Notes under the pieces: model-generated | The model's input: only the letters and a program-made list of their open reading frames with translations | Told to the model about the DNA's origin: nothing | The model's database searches: none | Program-made: the position numbers and the translations under genes | Shown: positions 8,995 to 19,500 of the stretch, in pieces | How positions within the stretch are numbered: position 1 is the first letter of the stretch | How the letters are laid out: each line of letters opens with the position of its first letter | NCBI GenBank assembly: GCA_016717005.1 | Contig: JADJUF010000012.1 | Span: 1 to 64,000 of the forward strand | Length of the DNA stretch: 64,000 nucleotides | Source: Myxococcales bacterium | GTDB taxonomy: Bacteria; Myxococcota_A; Polyangia; Haliangiales; Haliangiaceae | Direction of reading: 5' to 3'

Positions 8995-10494
8995 CCGCGA
9001 CAGCAGGCCGCGCAGCTCGTCGCGTCCTCCGGGCTCTGGCCGCAAGGGCGTCGCGCCGACCGCGCCCCAGGTGCCGCCGTCCTGCGTGGCGTACTCCTGG
9101 AACGCGATACCGGGATACATGACCCAGGCCGACCGGGCCGCGCCGATGGCGTCGCGGTAGGCGTGCATCTTGTGGACGTCAGCGTTCAAGAACGAGCCGC
9201 CGTCCGACACTTTGAACTTGGCGTCGAGGACGTGGCACTCGTCGTGCGGGCACCACAGCGTGACGTCGGGGCGAAGCTCCGTGGAGTATGAGCCGCTGCT
9301 GGTCTCGCCAGGGAACGTCTGGTTGTACGAAGCCCGGTGCTGTGACGGCCAGCGGACCTCGAACCCCTGCGTGACATTCGGGCCCCAGAACGCCGGCGTG
9401 GTCCGGATCGCCTGGGTGGGTGGCCCCAGGATCTCGGTCAACTCGGCGACCACCGCGAAGTAGGTCCAGAGTTCGTACATCACCGCGATGTTGCGAGCCT
9501 CGAGCAACTCGAACGTGTCCGCGTGCGACAGCGGCAGCGCTTGCGAGGCGAGCATCAGCCGGATGTGGTGGCGAAGCACGTCGCGGTAGCCGCGCCGTGC
9601 CTGCATCACCGTCGACGCCAGCGGGAGCTGGGTCAGGTCGCCTACATCGTTCCAGATCGGATGCTGGAGCCAGCCGCCTACCAGCGCGTCCATCCAGGCG
9701 CAGTCAGAGGTCAGGCGGGCACGCAGGAACGAGGCCTCGCCTTTGGCCACGCGTCCGCGGACCTCGTCGATGATCCGACGTGAGTGGAGCAGGAACGCCC
9801 GAACGAATCGATTCTCGAGCGTGTCGAGGTTCTGCACGGTGCGCGGCTGGTTGAGCGTGCTCGGCAGGTGGCCGCTCAGTGCCTGCGCCAGCGGGAGTCG
9901 TGCGGTGCGGCCGCGCACAGCCGCAAGCGCGCCAGGGCGCGTCAGCGCCTGCAGGGTCACGGCGTCGACGAACCGGCCACGGTCGAGCGGAACGACCTCC
10001 CGCTCGGTCTCGAGGCGTCGATGCGGGTCCCGGAGCACGGCCTCGAGCGCGGTCTGGAGGCGGTCTGGCTCGGCTGCGTGCTCGCGGAGGATCTGCCGCA
10101 AGTAGACGAACGCGTGGTACCCGGCGGGATCGTCTGCCTGTTCGGTGCGTCGGTAGGGCAGTGCGCCGGCGTTGGCGTTGGTCGCGAGCGGGAGGTCCGC
10201 GCAGATCGAGACGACGTCAGCCAGCATGGCGTCGAAGTGCGCCTCCTCCCATTTTCCGGAGTGCACCTCCAGTGTGATGCCTGCGGTCGTCCGGAACAGC
10301 CCCACCGCGTTTCCGAAAGTGAGGCGAAGGTGCGCGGGCGTCACACGGTCAGCGGCCGCCCCAACAACGTCCACGATCGAATCGAGGGCTGCCGGCTCGC
10401 CCTCGAACTCCCAGGTCTTCTCCGCGACAAGTCGTGGCCGCGATCCCGGCGTGAGCGGGTGCCACTGCGTCGTCTTGCGCTCGCGATATTGCAC
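8980..10494 (-). CDS. DUF2357/PD-(D/E)XK nuclease, McrC-like partner of the adjacent McrB
   Basis: The 504-residue product has a DUF2357-type N-terminal and middle region (for example TLNQPRTVQNLDTLENRFVR, which includes the conserved T-x-E-NRF) and a C-terminal nuclease core. D410 in ELRPDVTLW and D424-A-K426 in HVLDAKFKV give a PD-(D/E)XK motif. Start is GTG 10494, only 2 nt after the McrB stop, so it is the downstream gene of that operon. By analogy with McrBC, it should be the DNA-cutting subunit driven by the GTPase. Function as a restriction system against modified or foreign DNA is inferred from this pairing. Confidence 0.8.
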   Translation of the reverse strand: MQYRERKTTQWHPLTPGSRPRLVAEKTWEFEGEPAALDSIVDVVGAAADRVTPAHLRLTFGNAVGLFRTTAGITLEVHSGKWEEAHFDAMLADVVSICADLPLATNANAGALPYRRTEQADDPAGYHAFVYLRQILREHAAEPDRLQTALEAVLRDPHRRLETEREVVPLDRGRFVDAVTLQALTRPGALAAVRGRTARLPLAQALSGHLPSTLNQPRTVQNLDTLENRFVRAFLLHSRRIIDEVRGRVAKGEASFLRARLTSDCAWMDALVGGWLQHPIWNDVGDLTQLPLASTVMQARRGYRDVLRHHIRLMLASQALPLSHADTFELLEARNIAVMYELWTYFAVVAELTEILGPPTQAIRTTPAFWGPNVTQGFEVRWPSQHRASYNQTFPGETSSGSYSTELRPDVTLWCPHDECHVLDAKFKVSDGGSFLNADVHKMHAYRDAIGAARSAWVMYPGIAFQEYATQDGGTWGAVGATPLRPEPGGRDELRGLLSRLVGA

Positions 10495-10496
10495 GG

Positions 10497-13468
10497 CTAT
10501 TCGATGAAGGAGGTGAAGCCGCGGGCGGTGAGGCGGCGCTGCATGCGCCAGAGCTTGCGCGCGGAGCGCGGCAGCCTCGGCTCCGCATCGCCTTGACCGA
10601 GCAGTTCCAACACGCCGCTGCGCACGGTCCAGGCCCCTGTTGTCGACGGACTCTCTTCGCCGACCGCAAACGCGAACAGCGCCGCGAGCACGTCCCTCAG
10701 CTCATGGGTGGTGCCGTGCAGCTTCGGCAGGACCTTCGACAAGATCGCCAGGTCGAGGGCGCAGCGCAGTGTCTCGATCTCTGGCGCAGCCTGCGTCGCC
10801 GCCAGCTCCAGGAAGCGCGCGATCGCATTGGCGACGCGGAATCCAAAGTGCCGGTCCTCGCGGGCTAGGACCTCGTGGAGCTTCACCACCTCGGCTCGAG
10901 AACCCGCCGTGGAGCTCGCTGAGCTCATTCCAGTCCGCGGTGCTCGGCTTCTCCCCAGTCGACGAGCGCGGTGAAGCCGTCCAGGCGCAACTCGTCGTCG
11001 GAGGGGCTCGCGGCGCCGTGCGCGTTCAGGTCGACGTCGTGCAACTCCATCACGAACGCGCGATCGAGCACCTTCGGGCTGAACATGTGCGTCGTCTCAT
11101 CGACGTTGACGGTGCCTGTGAAGAACAGGTTGGGCGGTACGTGCACCTTCTTCCGGGATCGCCACCAGCTCCGGGTCGTCGCTGTCCTCACCGGCTTCGA
11201 TCGAGTCCTGGTCGTGTAGCTCGAGCGGCTCGTCCGACTCCATCGCGGACAGGAAGTCGAGAAGTAATGCTCGACCCGGGCGAGGTTCATCTCATCGAGG
11301 ATGACGAAGAACCGGTGGGGCGCCCGCTGCTCGGCCTGCGCCCGTGCGACCTCGTCCTGGGCGCGGAGCAGCAGTCGCAAGAAGGGGGTCGTCTCGTAGC
11401 GACGCGAGATCGGGTTGTAGAACCCGAGCAGGTTGCGACCGTCGGTCCAGTCCGGGCGCACCGCGATCACAGCGTAGTTCTCGAGCTCGGTCGTGGTCTC
11501 GGTGTACTGCGCCTGGACCAGGTCGATGTGCGGTTTGCCATCGAGCGACGGCCGGAGGACCAGCTCGTCGCCGACCTGGAACGTCGCCTTGAACCACTGG
11601 GTCAGTTCCTTCCGGAATTGGACCGTCGCGACGCGGTCCTCGTGGGTCTGCGACACGTGACACGTCCACACCTGGCCCCCTGCCCGCAACTCCACCTCCG
11701 AGATCTTGCCATCGCGGAAGAGCTCATCGCGCAACGCCACGGGCATGACGAAGCGGCGGTACTTGAGCATGTAGGGCGCGACCCGAATGGTCACCGCATC
11801 GTCCGGCGGCTCGCTCGTCTGGCGGGTGGTGAGGCGCGGCCGGAAGTGCCGCGCCACACCCCGCGCGAGCATCGTCTTGCCGGTGCCCGAGATCCCGGTG
11901 AGGATCACGAAGCGCTTCGTCTGCAGCGCCAGGAGATAGTGGCTGACCGTCTCGTCCGAGAAGAACAGACGATCCTTCTGGAGAGACGCCTGGATCGCGT
12001 CGTACGCGCCGAGCGGCGGCGCTGCGGACGGGGGTGGTGCCTTCCCGAAGATGATCGCCGCCAGCTCGGGCGCGATCGCGGTGACCGTCCGCAGCCCCCA
12101 CAGCGGTTGCGGCTCCGGGAGCGTGCGCGCCAGCGAGATGTCCCAGCTGACGCTCACCGTGTGACGGTACTCGGGACGGTCGGGGCGGAAGACGTACGGC
12201 CCGGTCACCTTGCCGACCGCCAGCACCTCGGAGACCCCTCGATTCGCGACGACCTGGTCACCAGGGCGAAGTGAACGGAGCGTCCACAGCTCCTTCGCCT
12301 TGAGGGTGATGTGGCCCGGTGACGTGCCGGTGGGCCAGGTCTCCGCGAAGGCCTTCCGGGACTCGCCGAACGACGCAAACTTCGACAGGTCGCCGACGTC
12401 GTCCCATCCCACGCAGATGTACCCACCGAGGCGGCAATCGTCCCAGTACTTCGCCAGCTCACCCGGCGCGACCTTGACGAGGCGGCTGGGGCGACGCCCT
12501 TCGCTGAGCTCGCGCAGGACCGCCGCGTGCCTAGGGCTCAAGGCGAAGTTCGTGCCTTGCGCCGCTTGTAGAAAGCCGAGGTCTTCGAGTTCCACGTACG
12601 ACAGCAGCTGGTCGCGGTCCACGGGCTCCGCGAGCCGCTGCTCGATACGAACGACGACGGCGCGCTCGTCCTCGGCAGGTTCGTCGGAGCGGCGGAACTT
12701 GGCCTCGGAGGCTCGTGGCGGCAGAACGTCTGGGTCCGTCGTCACGAGCGCGCGCGCCAGCAGGCCGCCGCCCTCCCCGGAGAGCCACAGGTACGCCGTA
12801 TCGCCCGCGCGGATCTTCTTCGACTGCTGCCGGACGCCCCAGTTGAGCTCGTCCAGCTCTGCCAGCGCCGCCGGCAGATCGTACTGTTGCGGATTCGCCT
12901 GGAACAACCATGCCCGGGCCGTCGGCGCCGGTGCGGGGATCTCCTCGTAGGCCGGCTGGGCGAGGTTGCGGTCCAGGGTCGAGTTCAGGAAGTCGACGAT
13001 CGCCTTGCAATGGGCGTAGTAGTACGGCGTCTGCTTGGCCGTCTGCGCCGCTCGATCGATGAACGCGTGGTGACCGACGACCAGGAGCTCCCGCGCCGCG
13101 GCCAGCTTCTCCGCCGGGACCGCGTAGGTGATCGTCCCTGGGATCGACTTGAACTGGTCGTCTGTCGACGTGGTAAGCGCTGCGAGCGCCTGGCTCGTCG
13201 CCGCGTCGATGGACGCGCGGTCGACCGGCACATAGATCACGTCCTTCTGCAGGGACAAGACGTAGGCGCGGCCCACGGTGATGTTGATGCGCGCCGGCCC
13301 GCGGAGCGAGGCGACCCACCGGGCGGCGCCGTGCGTCGCGGCGCGCTCGATGGCATCGGCGACGAACGCGGCGCACGTCTTGACGTGCGCGTCCCCGAAC
13401 ATCCGCACGAAGCTGTCGCGGATGTCGTTGACGGTCGCGTCTGGTTCGCCGGTCTTGCTGACGTCCAT
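10497..13468 (-). CDS. McrB-like AAA+ GTPase with EVE/PUA-like N-terminal domains (reading frame interrupted)
   Basis: The full product would be about 990 residues. An unassigned N-terminus (1-180) precedes an EVE-like domain (about 184-290, ARAWLFQANPQQYD, IRAGDTAYLWLSG). A second EVE/PUA-like domain (about 334-445) contains GGYICVGWDDVGDL and PGDQVVANRG. The AAA+ core has Walker A GISGTGKTML (about 522) and VRPDWTDGRNLLGFYNP. Walker B is VILDEMNLARVEHYFS, followed by TGTVNVDETTHMFSPK. An extra segment of about 95 residues (555-650) sits between Walker A and Walker B and looks like a DNA-binding insert. The frame is lost and regained between about 11262 and 11151. It breaks again near 10926, where the C-terminal helical lid (FGFRVANAIARFLELA) continues in another frame from an ATGA overlap. 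Repairing single bases gives DFLSAMESDEPLELHDQDS, as in the family. Confidence 0.8.
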
Positions 13469-13702
13469 GCCGCGTGCGTACCGCGACGGCTGGTGCCGCG
13501 TCTATCGAGCGGCACGGGAGATGGCTCGGGCGGTGAGGGCGCCGCGGGCGGTCGCATCCGGCGATGGCATGTCTCGTCGCTGGCGCGTCCGCGGCCGGCG
13601 GCTGGATACCCTCCAAGCCGAGCTCGGCGAGCGTCGCGTTCCTGGCACGCGATCCTTGACCGCGACCCAGCCCGGTGGGCACGCTACCCACAGGAGTCGA
13701 AC

Positions 13703-14650
13703 GTGAATCGCATCTGGTTGCTGACGGCTGCGCTGACGGCGGTCGGGTGTGGTGGCCCTCAACGGGCGGCAGCGCCGGTGGGGACGGCCTGGTACGAGGT
13801 GCGGTTTCGCGCGGCGGCCTTGCCGGCGGTTCGGGCGAACGGCGGGCCGTGGCACCTGGGTGGCCGGGACAACTCGCCATCGCTCTTGGGCGGACTCATT
13901 GGCCTGGCCGTTGGCTACCCAGAACTCGGCTTCGCGCTCGGGTCTTCGATGGTTGCCGATCCCGAACCAGAGGCTCCAGCACCCTACGTCGTCGTGAAGA
14001 TCGACGGCCTTACCTACAGCATCTCGCCGATCGGCCAGACGCTGGCGCCCTCTTGGTCGCAGCCGATCGCGATCCCCGTCGGACGCCACCGCGGCGACGC
14101 CGAGGCGCTGGTCCAGGTACTCGACGCCGTGGACGACGGGGTGCTTGGCCAGCTGCGGTTGCGGGTTGATGACCTGGTGCGGCCAGGCGCGCGCACGCTC
14201 ACGAATGTCGGCGATGTCGCTTCGCTCGATCTGGAAGTCCGGAAGGCCTCGGGACGCCCGATGGTCGGAGTCGATCTTTACGTCGACGCGCGGATGTCGC
14301 TCGACGACTTGATGGGCGGAAAGTCGACCCGGTGGACCGCCGTGCCGGTGTGGAACGGCGATCGCGTGACAGTGACCGCGACGGGGAAGGCGTGCCCCTC
14401 GGGACCAGATGAGTGCTTCGACCCCAACGGGGCCGAACCGGGCCGGTGGGCCAGCTACAAGTACCCCGGCTTCGCCGACGCCCCGCACATCGCCCTCGTC
14501 GCCGCACTCCCCGACCAGACGTTGGTCGTGGGCCGGGGGAAGACGTTCACGGTGGACCGAGCGGGCTTCCTCCTCCTCTTCGTGAACGACACCGACGAGG
14601 GGAACAACGAGGGCGGATTCCAGGTGCGCGTCGAGGTGAGGCCGCCATGA
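13703..14650 (+). CDS. predicted lipoprotein of unknown function
   Basis: GTG 13703 is preceded by AGGAG at 13692-13696. The 315-residue product begins with a lipoprotein signal (NRIWLLTAALTAVGCGG, Cys about 16), so it is likely anchored in the outer or inner membrane facing the periplasm. The body is beta-rich, with several paired valine strands (LDLEVRKASGRPMVGVDLYV) and a C-terminal FLLLFVNDTDEGNNEGGFQV that resembles carbohydrate- or lectin-like beta-sandwiches. No family is recognised with confidence. Its stop overlaps the next small gene by 4 nt. It is transcribed away from the McrB/DUF2357 pair, with 234 nt of shared upstream DNA. Confidence 0.75.
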   Translation: MNRIWLLTAALTAVGCGGPQRAAAPVGTAWYEVRFRAAALPAVRANGGPWHLGGRDNSPSLLGGLIGLAVGYPELGFALGSSMVADPEPEAPAPYVVVKIDGLTYSISPIGQTLAPSWSQPIAIPVGRHRGDAEALVQVLDAVDDGVLGQLRLRVDDLVRPGARTLTNVGDVASLDLEVRKASGRPMVGVDLYVDARMSLDDLMGGKSTRWTAVPVWNGDRVTVTATGKACPSGPDECFDPNGAEPGRWASYKYPGFADAPHIALVAALPDQTLVVGRGKTFTVDRAGFLLLFVNDTDEGNNEGGFQVRVEVRPP

Positions 14651-14853
14651 ACGCGGTCTCGCCCCGGTCGACGGCTCCGAATTGGCGGCGACCGTTGGTG
14701 TCGAGAAGGGTTCCCGATCTCGCCTTCGCAGAGGAGATGGGGAACCTTGGGGCCGATGGCTGGGAACTCGTGTTTGCACGCCGGTCAAGCAACGGCGAAT
14801 CGGGCACCGCTATGGAGATGAGCTACGAGTGCATCTTCAAGAAGCCCAAGTAG
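14647..14853 (+). CDS. small DUF4177-like protein
   Basis: This is a 68-residue protein whose ATG overlaps the stop of the preceding lipoprotein gene (ATGA), indicating translational coupling. The central AEEMGNLGADGWELVFA and the closing MEMSYECIFKKPK match the usual pattern of DUF4177-type small proteins (a G-x-x-GWELV turn followed by a basic K-K-P tail). No transmembrane segment or signal peptide is present, so it is probably cytoplasmic. The function of the family is unknown. Confidence 0.65.
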   Translation: MNAVSPRSTAPNWRRPLVSRRVPDLAFAEEMGNLGADGWELVFARRSSNGESGTAMEMSYECIFKKPK

Positions 14854-15040
14854 CAATCTGCGCGCTCCACCTCCGAAGACGCTGGAACGCAACGAGGTGA
14901 AGAAGGCCGCCCGTCCTCCTCCGCCAAGAAGGTCACCCAGCTGTTCTGAACGGCCGTCGGTGGACGGTGCCGATGGGCGCCGTTCCAACCGCCTAGGTTG
15001 AGGCCGACCGGCAACCGCATGCCCCGAAGGAGCCCAGACG

Positions 15041-16246
15041 ATGGCGAGCGATACGGATTCAGTGAAAGGACTCGAGGCGCTCGTGGTCGAGAACAGGGAG
15101 TTGGAACAACTCGAGGCGCTGTTGTCTCAGTTCAACCTGTTCGAGGCCATCGGCGCGGTACGTCGCGAGCTCCGACATTCTGATATGCTGGCGTTCCTGC
15201 TGAGGCCGACCGAAGCGCACGGATTTGGCGACCACTTCCTGCGACGTCTCCTGCAGCGCGCGCTGGCGCGTGCAACGTCCAGCCCCACGGCCATCACGCC
15301 CGTGATGCTCGACGTTTCAGAACTCCACGAGGCAAGCGTTCGCAGAGAGTCGAACAACATCGACATTCTCATCATCGATGAGAGGAACCGGCTCGCCGTC
15401 ATTCTCGAGAACAAGATCGACGCAGCAGAGCACTCCGAACAACTCCGTCGATACTGGGACCGCGTGGGGGCCGACTACCCCGGCTTCAAGCTGATCGGCC
15501 TCTACCTGACGCCCGACGGCGACGAGCCCTCTGACGGACGATATTTGGCCATTGACTACACGCTGATCGCGAACCTGGTAGACGAGGTCATATCGACACG
15601 CTCGTCGACGCTCGGTCCCGACGTCCGAGTCTTGCTATCGCACTACTCCCAGCTCCTGAGGAGACATATCGTGAGCGACTCCGAGATTGCTGATCTGTGC
15701 CGGCGCATCTACCGAAAGCACAGTCGCGCGCTCGACCTAATCTTCGAACATCGACCCGATCCACAGCAGCATCTTCGCGAGCTTCTGGAGCAACTCATCG
15801 CCGGCACATCGGGTCTGGTGCTCGACGACTGCAACAAGCGGTACATCCGCTTCGCGCCCGCGCAGTGGGACGTGACCACCCTCAAGGCAGGCACGGGGTG
15901 GACGAAGAGCGGCCGGATGCTCTTGTTCGAGTTTCAGAACAACCCGGGCAGACTCGTCTTGAAGTTGTACATTGGCCCTGGCCCCGCGCGGACGCGCGAA
16001 CTCCTCCATGGCGTCGCGGCTGCGCACCCACATCTGTTCCCGAAGATGGCCAAGGCCCTTAGCTCCTCCTGGACGCAGCTCTACACTCGTGAGTTCCTAG
16101 CCCCGAATGCCTTCGAGGATGAGGACGCTGGGACGTTCGCGAAGGCTGCGCGTTCGCTGTGGGAAGCGTTCGTGAAGTCGGACCTGCCAGCCATACGAGA
16201 TCTGGTGGCGGCTCAAGATTGGCTGGAGCCCCACGGACCGGCATGA
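15041..16246 (+). CDS. PDDEXK_4-type nuclease-like protein
   Basis: A 401-residue protein. The start ATG has GAAGGAG about 9 nt upstream. The N-terminal third has the PDDEXK_4 pattern: LRHSDMLAFLLRPTEAHGFG, then NNIDILIIDERN with D108, and the catalytic-like E123-N-K125 in VILENKIDAAEHSEQL, followed by a conserved Q/R helix and Y. The C-terminal half (about 230-400) is a separate alpha/beta region with WTKSGRMLLFEFQN, often seen in this family. Such stand-alone PD-(D/E)XK proteins commonly occur in defence islands, and its neighbours fit that. No toxin or antitoxin partner is visible. Confidence 0.8.
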   Translation: MASDTDSVKGLEALVVENRELEQLEALLSQFNLFEAIGAVRRELRHSDMLAFLLRPTEAHGFGDHFLRRLLQRALARATSSPTAITPVMLDVSELHEASVRRESNNIDILIIDERNRLAVILENKIDAAEHSEQLRRYWDRVGADYPGFKLIGLYLTPDGDEPSDGRYLAIDYTLIANLVDEVISTRSSTLGPDVRVLLSHYSQLLRRHIVSDSEIADLCRRIYRKHSRALDLIFEHRPDPQQHLRELLEQLIAGTSGLVLDDCNKRYIRFAPAQWDVTTLKAGTGWTKSGRMLLFEFQNNPGRLVLKLYIGPGPARTRELLHGVAAAHPHLFPKMAKALSSSWTQLYTREFLAPNAFEDEDAGTFAKAARSLWEAFVKSDLPAIRDLVAAQDWLEPHGPA

Positions 16247-16589
16247 CCACGGGTCGTGAACGATCCGGTCGCGCGAGGACAGTGTTGCCAAACTGATCCG
16301 AATGCGGGGCCAGGTATGGGGTGGGGGGCAACCCACTGCTTCATCTGGGGAAGATCCGGAAGGGACCAGGGCAGGGTGGCTCGGTGGCGCGGCTGTAGGC
16401 ACGTTCTGCTCCGTCCGTTGCCAGGCGATCGAGGCAAGCGATGCCCGCGCGGATCTCAGTCGGAACGCCTCGGCCCCAAAGCTGATGTCGGCGCCGAGAT
16501 GCCGCCGCGGCTTGGCTGGCGGTCACCACGGACGATCCCCTGGCCACCGCGGCGATCACCCGCCTGGCCGAGTGTAAGATTCACGACCC
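16247..16589. other. 343-nt stretch without a clear gene
   Basis: No intact reading frame is convincing here. A short coding-like piece (LAVTTDDPLATAAITRLAEC, about 16512-16575) ends just before the helicase start and may be the tail of a lost gene. No inverted repeats or RNA genes are seen. Confidence 0.5.
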
Positions 16590-19500
16590 ATGGGCGGCGA
16601 GACATCCACGAGTAGCCTGCCTGCCGCGGCGGGCAGAGAAACGGGCATCACGATCGACGTCGAGGCCGCCCGCGATCTGAACCTCGCGATGGTCGCCAAT
16701 GCTGTGCCGCTGGTGCAGCGGTTGAGCCTGTCGAACAGCGGGAGCGAGGCGCGCGACGACTTGACGGTCGAGGTCACGCTGGCGCCGGACTACAGCACGA
16801 CGTGGTCGGCCCACGTCAGCAGTATCCCGGCGGGCGGGACGTTCACGTTCGACGTGGTCGACGTGCCGCCGGACCGGGCGCGGCTGGTGAGCCAAGTCGA
16901 GCGCACGGACGGCGTGCTGACGGTGGCCGTCCGCACGAATGATGCCGTCGTCGCGACGCGATCGCTGGCCGTGGGCGTGCTGGCCTACAACGAATGGTCG
17001 GCCAGCACGGTGCCGCAACTGCTCGCCGCCTTCGTGATCCCGAACCATCCGGCGGTGGCCCGCATCCTCGCCGACGCCCGCGCGGCGATCCAGCGGATCA
17101 CGGGTGACCCGGCGCTGGACGGGTACCAATCGCGCTCGCCAGGCCGCGTGAAGGGCATCGCGCAGGGCATCTACGAGACGATCCAGGCGCTGGGCATCAC
17201 GTACAGCAATCCCCCGGCGAGCTTCGAGGCGTCGGGGCAGAAGATCCGGACGCCCGAGCAAGTGCTCGAGCATCGGATGGGGACGTGCCTGGACCTGTCG
17301 GTGCTGCTCGCGGCGTGCCTCGAGCAGGTGGGGCTGCACCCGATGCTGCTGGTCCTCGATGGCCACGCGCTGCCGGCGGTGTGGTTGGTCGAGCACGAGC
17401 TCGCGGAGGGCGCGACGGACGACGGCCTCCGGTTGCGGAAGCACGCCGAGCTCGGGCGCCTGCTCGTGTTCGATTCGCCGGCGGTCGCGACCCGGCCGAT
17501 CGTCCCGTTCGCGCAGGCGGTCCGCCGCGGCCTCGAGCACCTCGACACGCCCGACTTCCGCTTCGCCGTGGACGTCCGCGCCGCCCGGCGCCAGCGGTTC
17601 CTGCCGCTGCCGGCACGGGTCGTCGGCGAGTACGCTACGGTCGAGGCGGCGCCGGCGCCGGTCGTCGTCGTGGCGCCCAGCGGTCCGGTGCCCGCGCCCG
17701 GGGGCGACGCTGCGACCGGTCCAGCCAAGGCGGCGAAGATCCCGCGGGTCGAGAAGTGGAAGCAGCGGCTGCTCGACACCAGCCTACGCAACCGGCTGTT
17801 GAACTTCCGCCGGGACGGCAAGCAGGTGCTGCGGGTGCTCGGGAAGGACCTGCCCGGGCTCGAAGACGCGCTGGCAAGGGGCGCGTCGCTGCAGCTGCTG
17901 CCCCAGCCGGACGCGTTCGGCGACAAGGACCCGCGCGCGCGGAAGCTGGTTGACGAGCGGCTGGGCGACGACGCGCTCGAAGCGTTCCTGCGCGAGCACC
18001 GCGACGCCGGCGCGCTGCACGTCGATGTGGCGAGCGACGCGCTGTGGGGGCGCGCGACCGAGATCTTCCGCACGGCGCGCGAGAGCATCGAAGAGAGCGG
18101 CACGAACACCCTGTGCCTGGCCCTGGGCATGCTGCACTGGTTCGAGAGCGACACCAGCGAGGAACCTCGACTGGCGCCGATCCTGCTGGTGCCAGTGACA
18201 TTGAAGCGCGACGCACGCTCGTCGCAGTTCTCGCTGACGGCGTCCGGTGAGGAGACGCGCTTGAACGCGACCTTGCTCGAGAAGCTGCGGAGCGAGCACG
18301 GGATCTCGCTGCCCGAGCTGGCCGAGCTGCCGGAGGACGAGGCCGGCGTCGATGTGGCTGCGGTCCTCAACGTCGTGCGTGAGGCCGTGGTGAACCTGCA
18401 TCGATGGGAGGTCGCGACCGACGCGTACCTGGCCCACTTCTCGTTCGCGAAGTTCCTCATGTGGGCCGACCTCGAGCAACGCGCCGGCGCGCTGCTCGAG
18501 AACCCGGTGGTGGCGCACCTGGTCAACGGCAAGGGCTCGTTTCCGAATGCCGGTGCGTTCGTCGAGCCACAGGACCTCGATCGGCGATACGGACCGGAGG
18601 ACCTGCTGTGCCCCCTCGACGCCGACTCGAGCCAGCTGGCGGCGGTCGCCGCCGCGGGTGAGGGCCGGAGCTTCGTGCTGCAGGGGCCTCCGGGGACCGG
18701 CAAGTCGCAGACGATCACGAACCTGATCGCGCACTGTCTCGCCCAGGGCAAGCGGGTCCTGTTCGTCGCGGAGAAGGTCGCGGCGCTCGACGTGGTTCAC
18801 CGCCGCCTGTCCCGGGTCGACCTCGCGCCGTTCTGCCTCGAGCTGCATTCGAATAAGAGCAGCAAGCAACACGTGCTCGGTCAGCTGCAGGCGGCGCTCG
18901 ACGTCGGGCCGGTCGCGCGGCCAGCCGACTGGGACGCATCCCTGGCGGCGCTACGACGCGAGCGCGACCAGCTCAACGCCTACGCCGACGCGCTGCACCG
19001 TGACCGCGCGGGGCTCACGGTGTTCAGGGCCTTGTCGCGGCTGACGGCGCTGCGGACCGAGCCGCGCGTGGCGCTCGATGACGCGTGCTCCCAGTCACCC
19101 GCCGAGATCACGGCGACGGCGGACGCCGCCAAGGCGCTGCAGCACGCGGTCGAAGCTCTGCCCGAGCTGTCGTCGGTCGCCTGGCAGGACTGTGCGCTGC
19201 CAACGTGGGACCTCGGTCTGGTGAACCGGGTCCGCGACGCGATCGATCGGCTCGAGGCGCAGCTCGCCGCCGTGGCGTCTGCGGGCGCCGACGTCGGGAT
19301 CCGGCTGGCCGTGGTCCCGCCGGCGACCCTCACCGAATCGGCGGCGCTGGGGGCCGGGTGCGTCTTGATGTCGGACGCGCCACCGAAGGGCGACGAGTTG
19401 CTGGCGTCCGAGCAGTGGTCGGAGGTGCACGAGACCGCCACCACGCTGGTCCGAGCCGGGCGCGCCCATGATGAGGCCGCCACCGCGCTCGCGCTACGGT

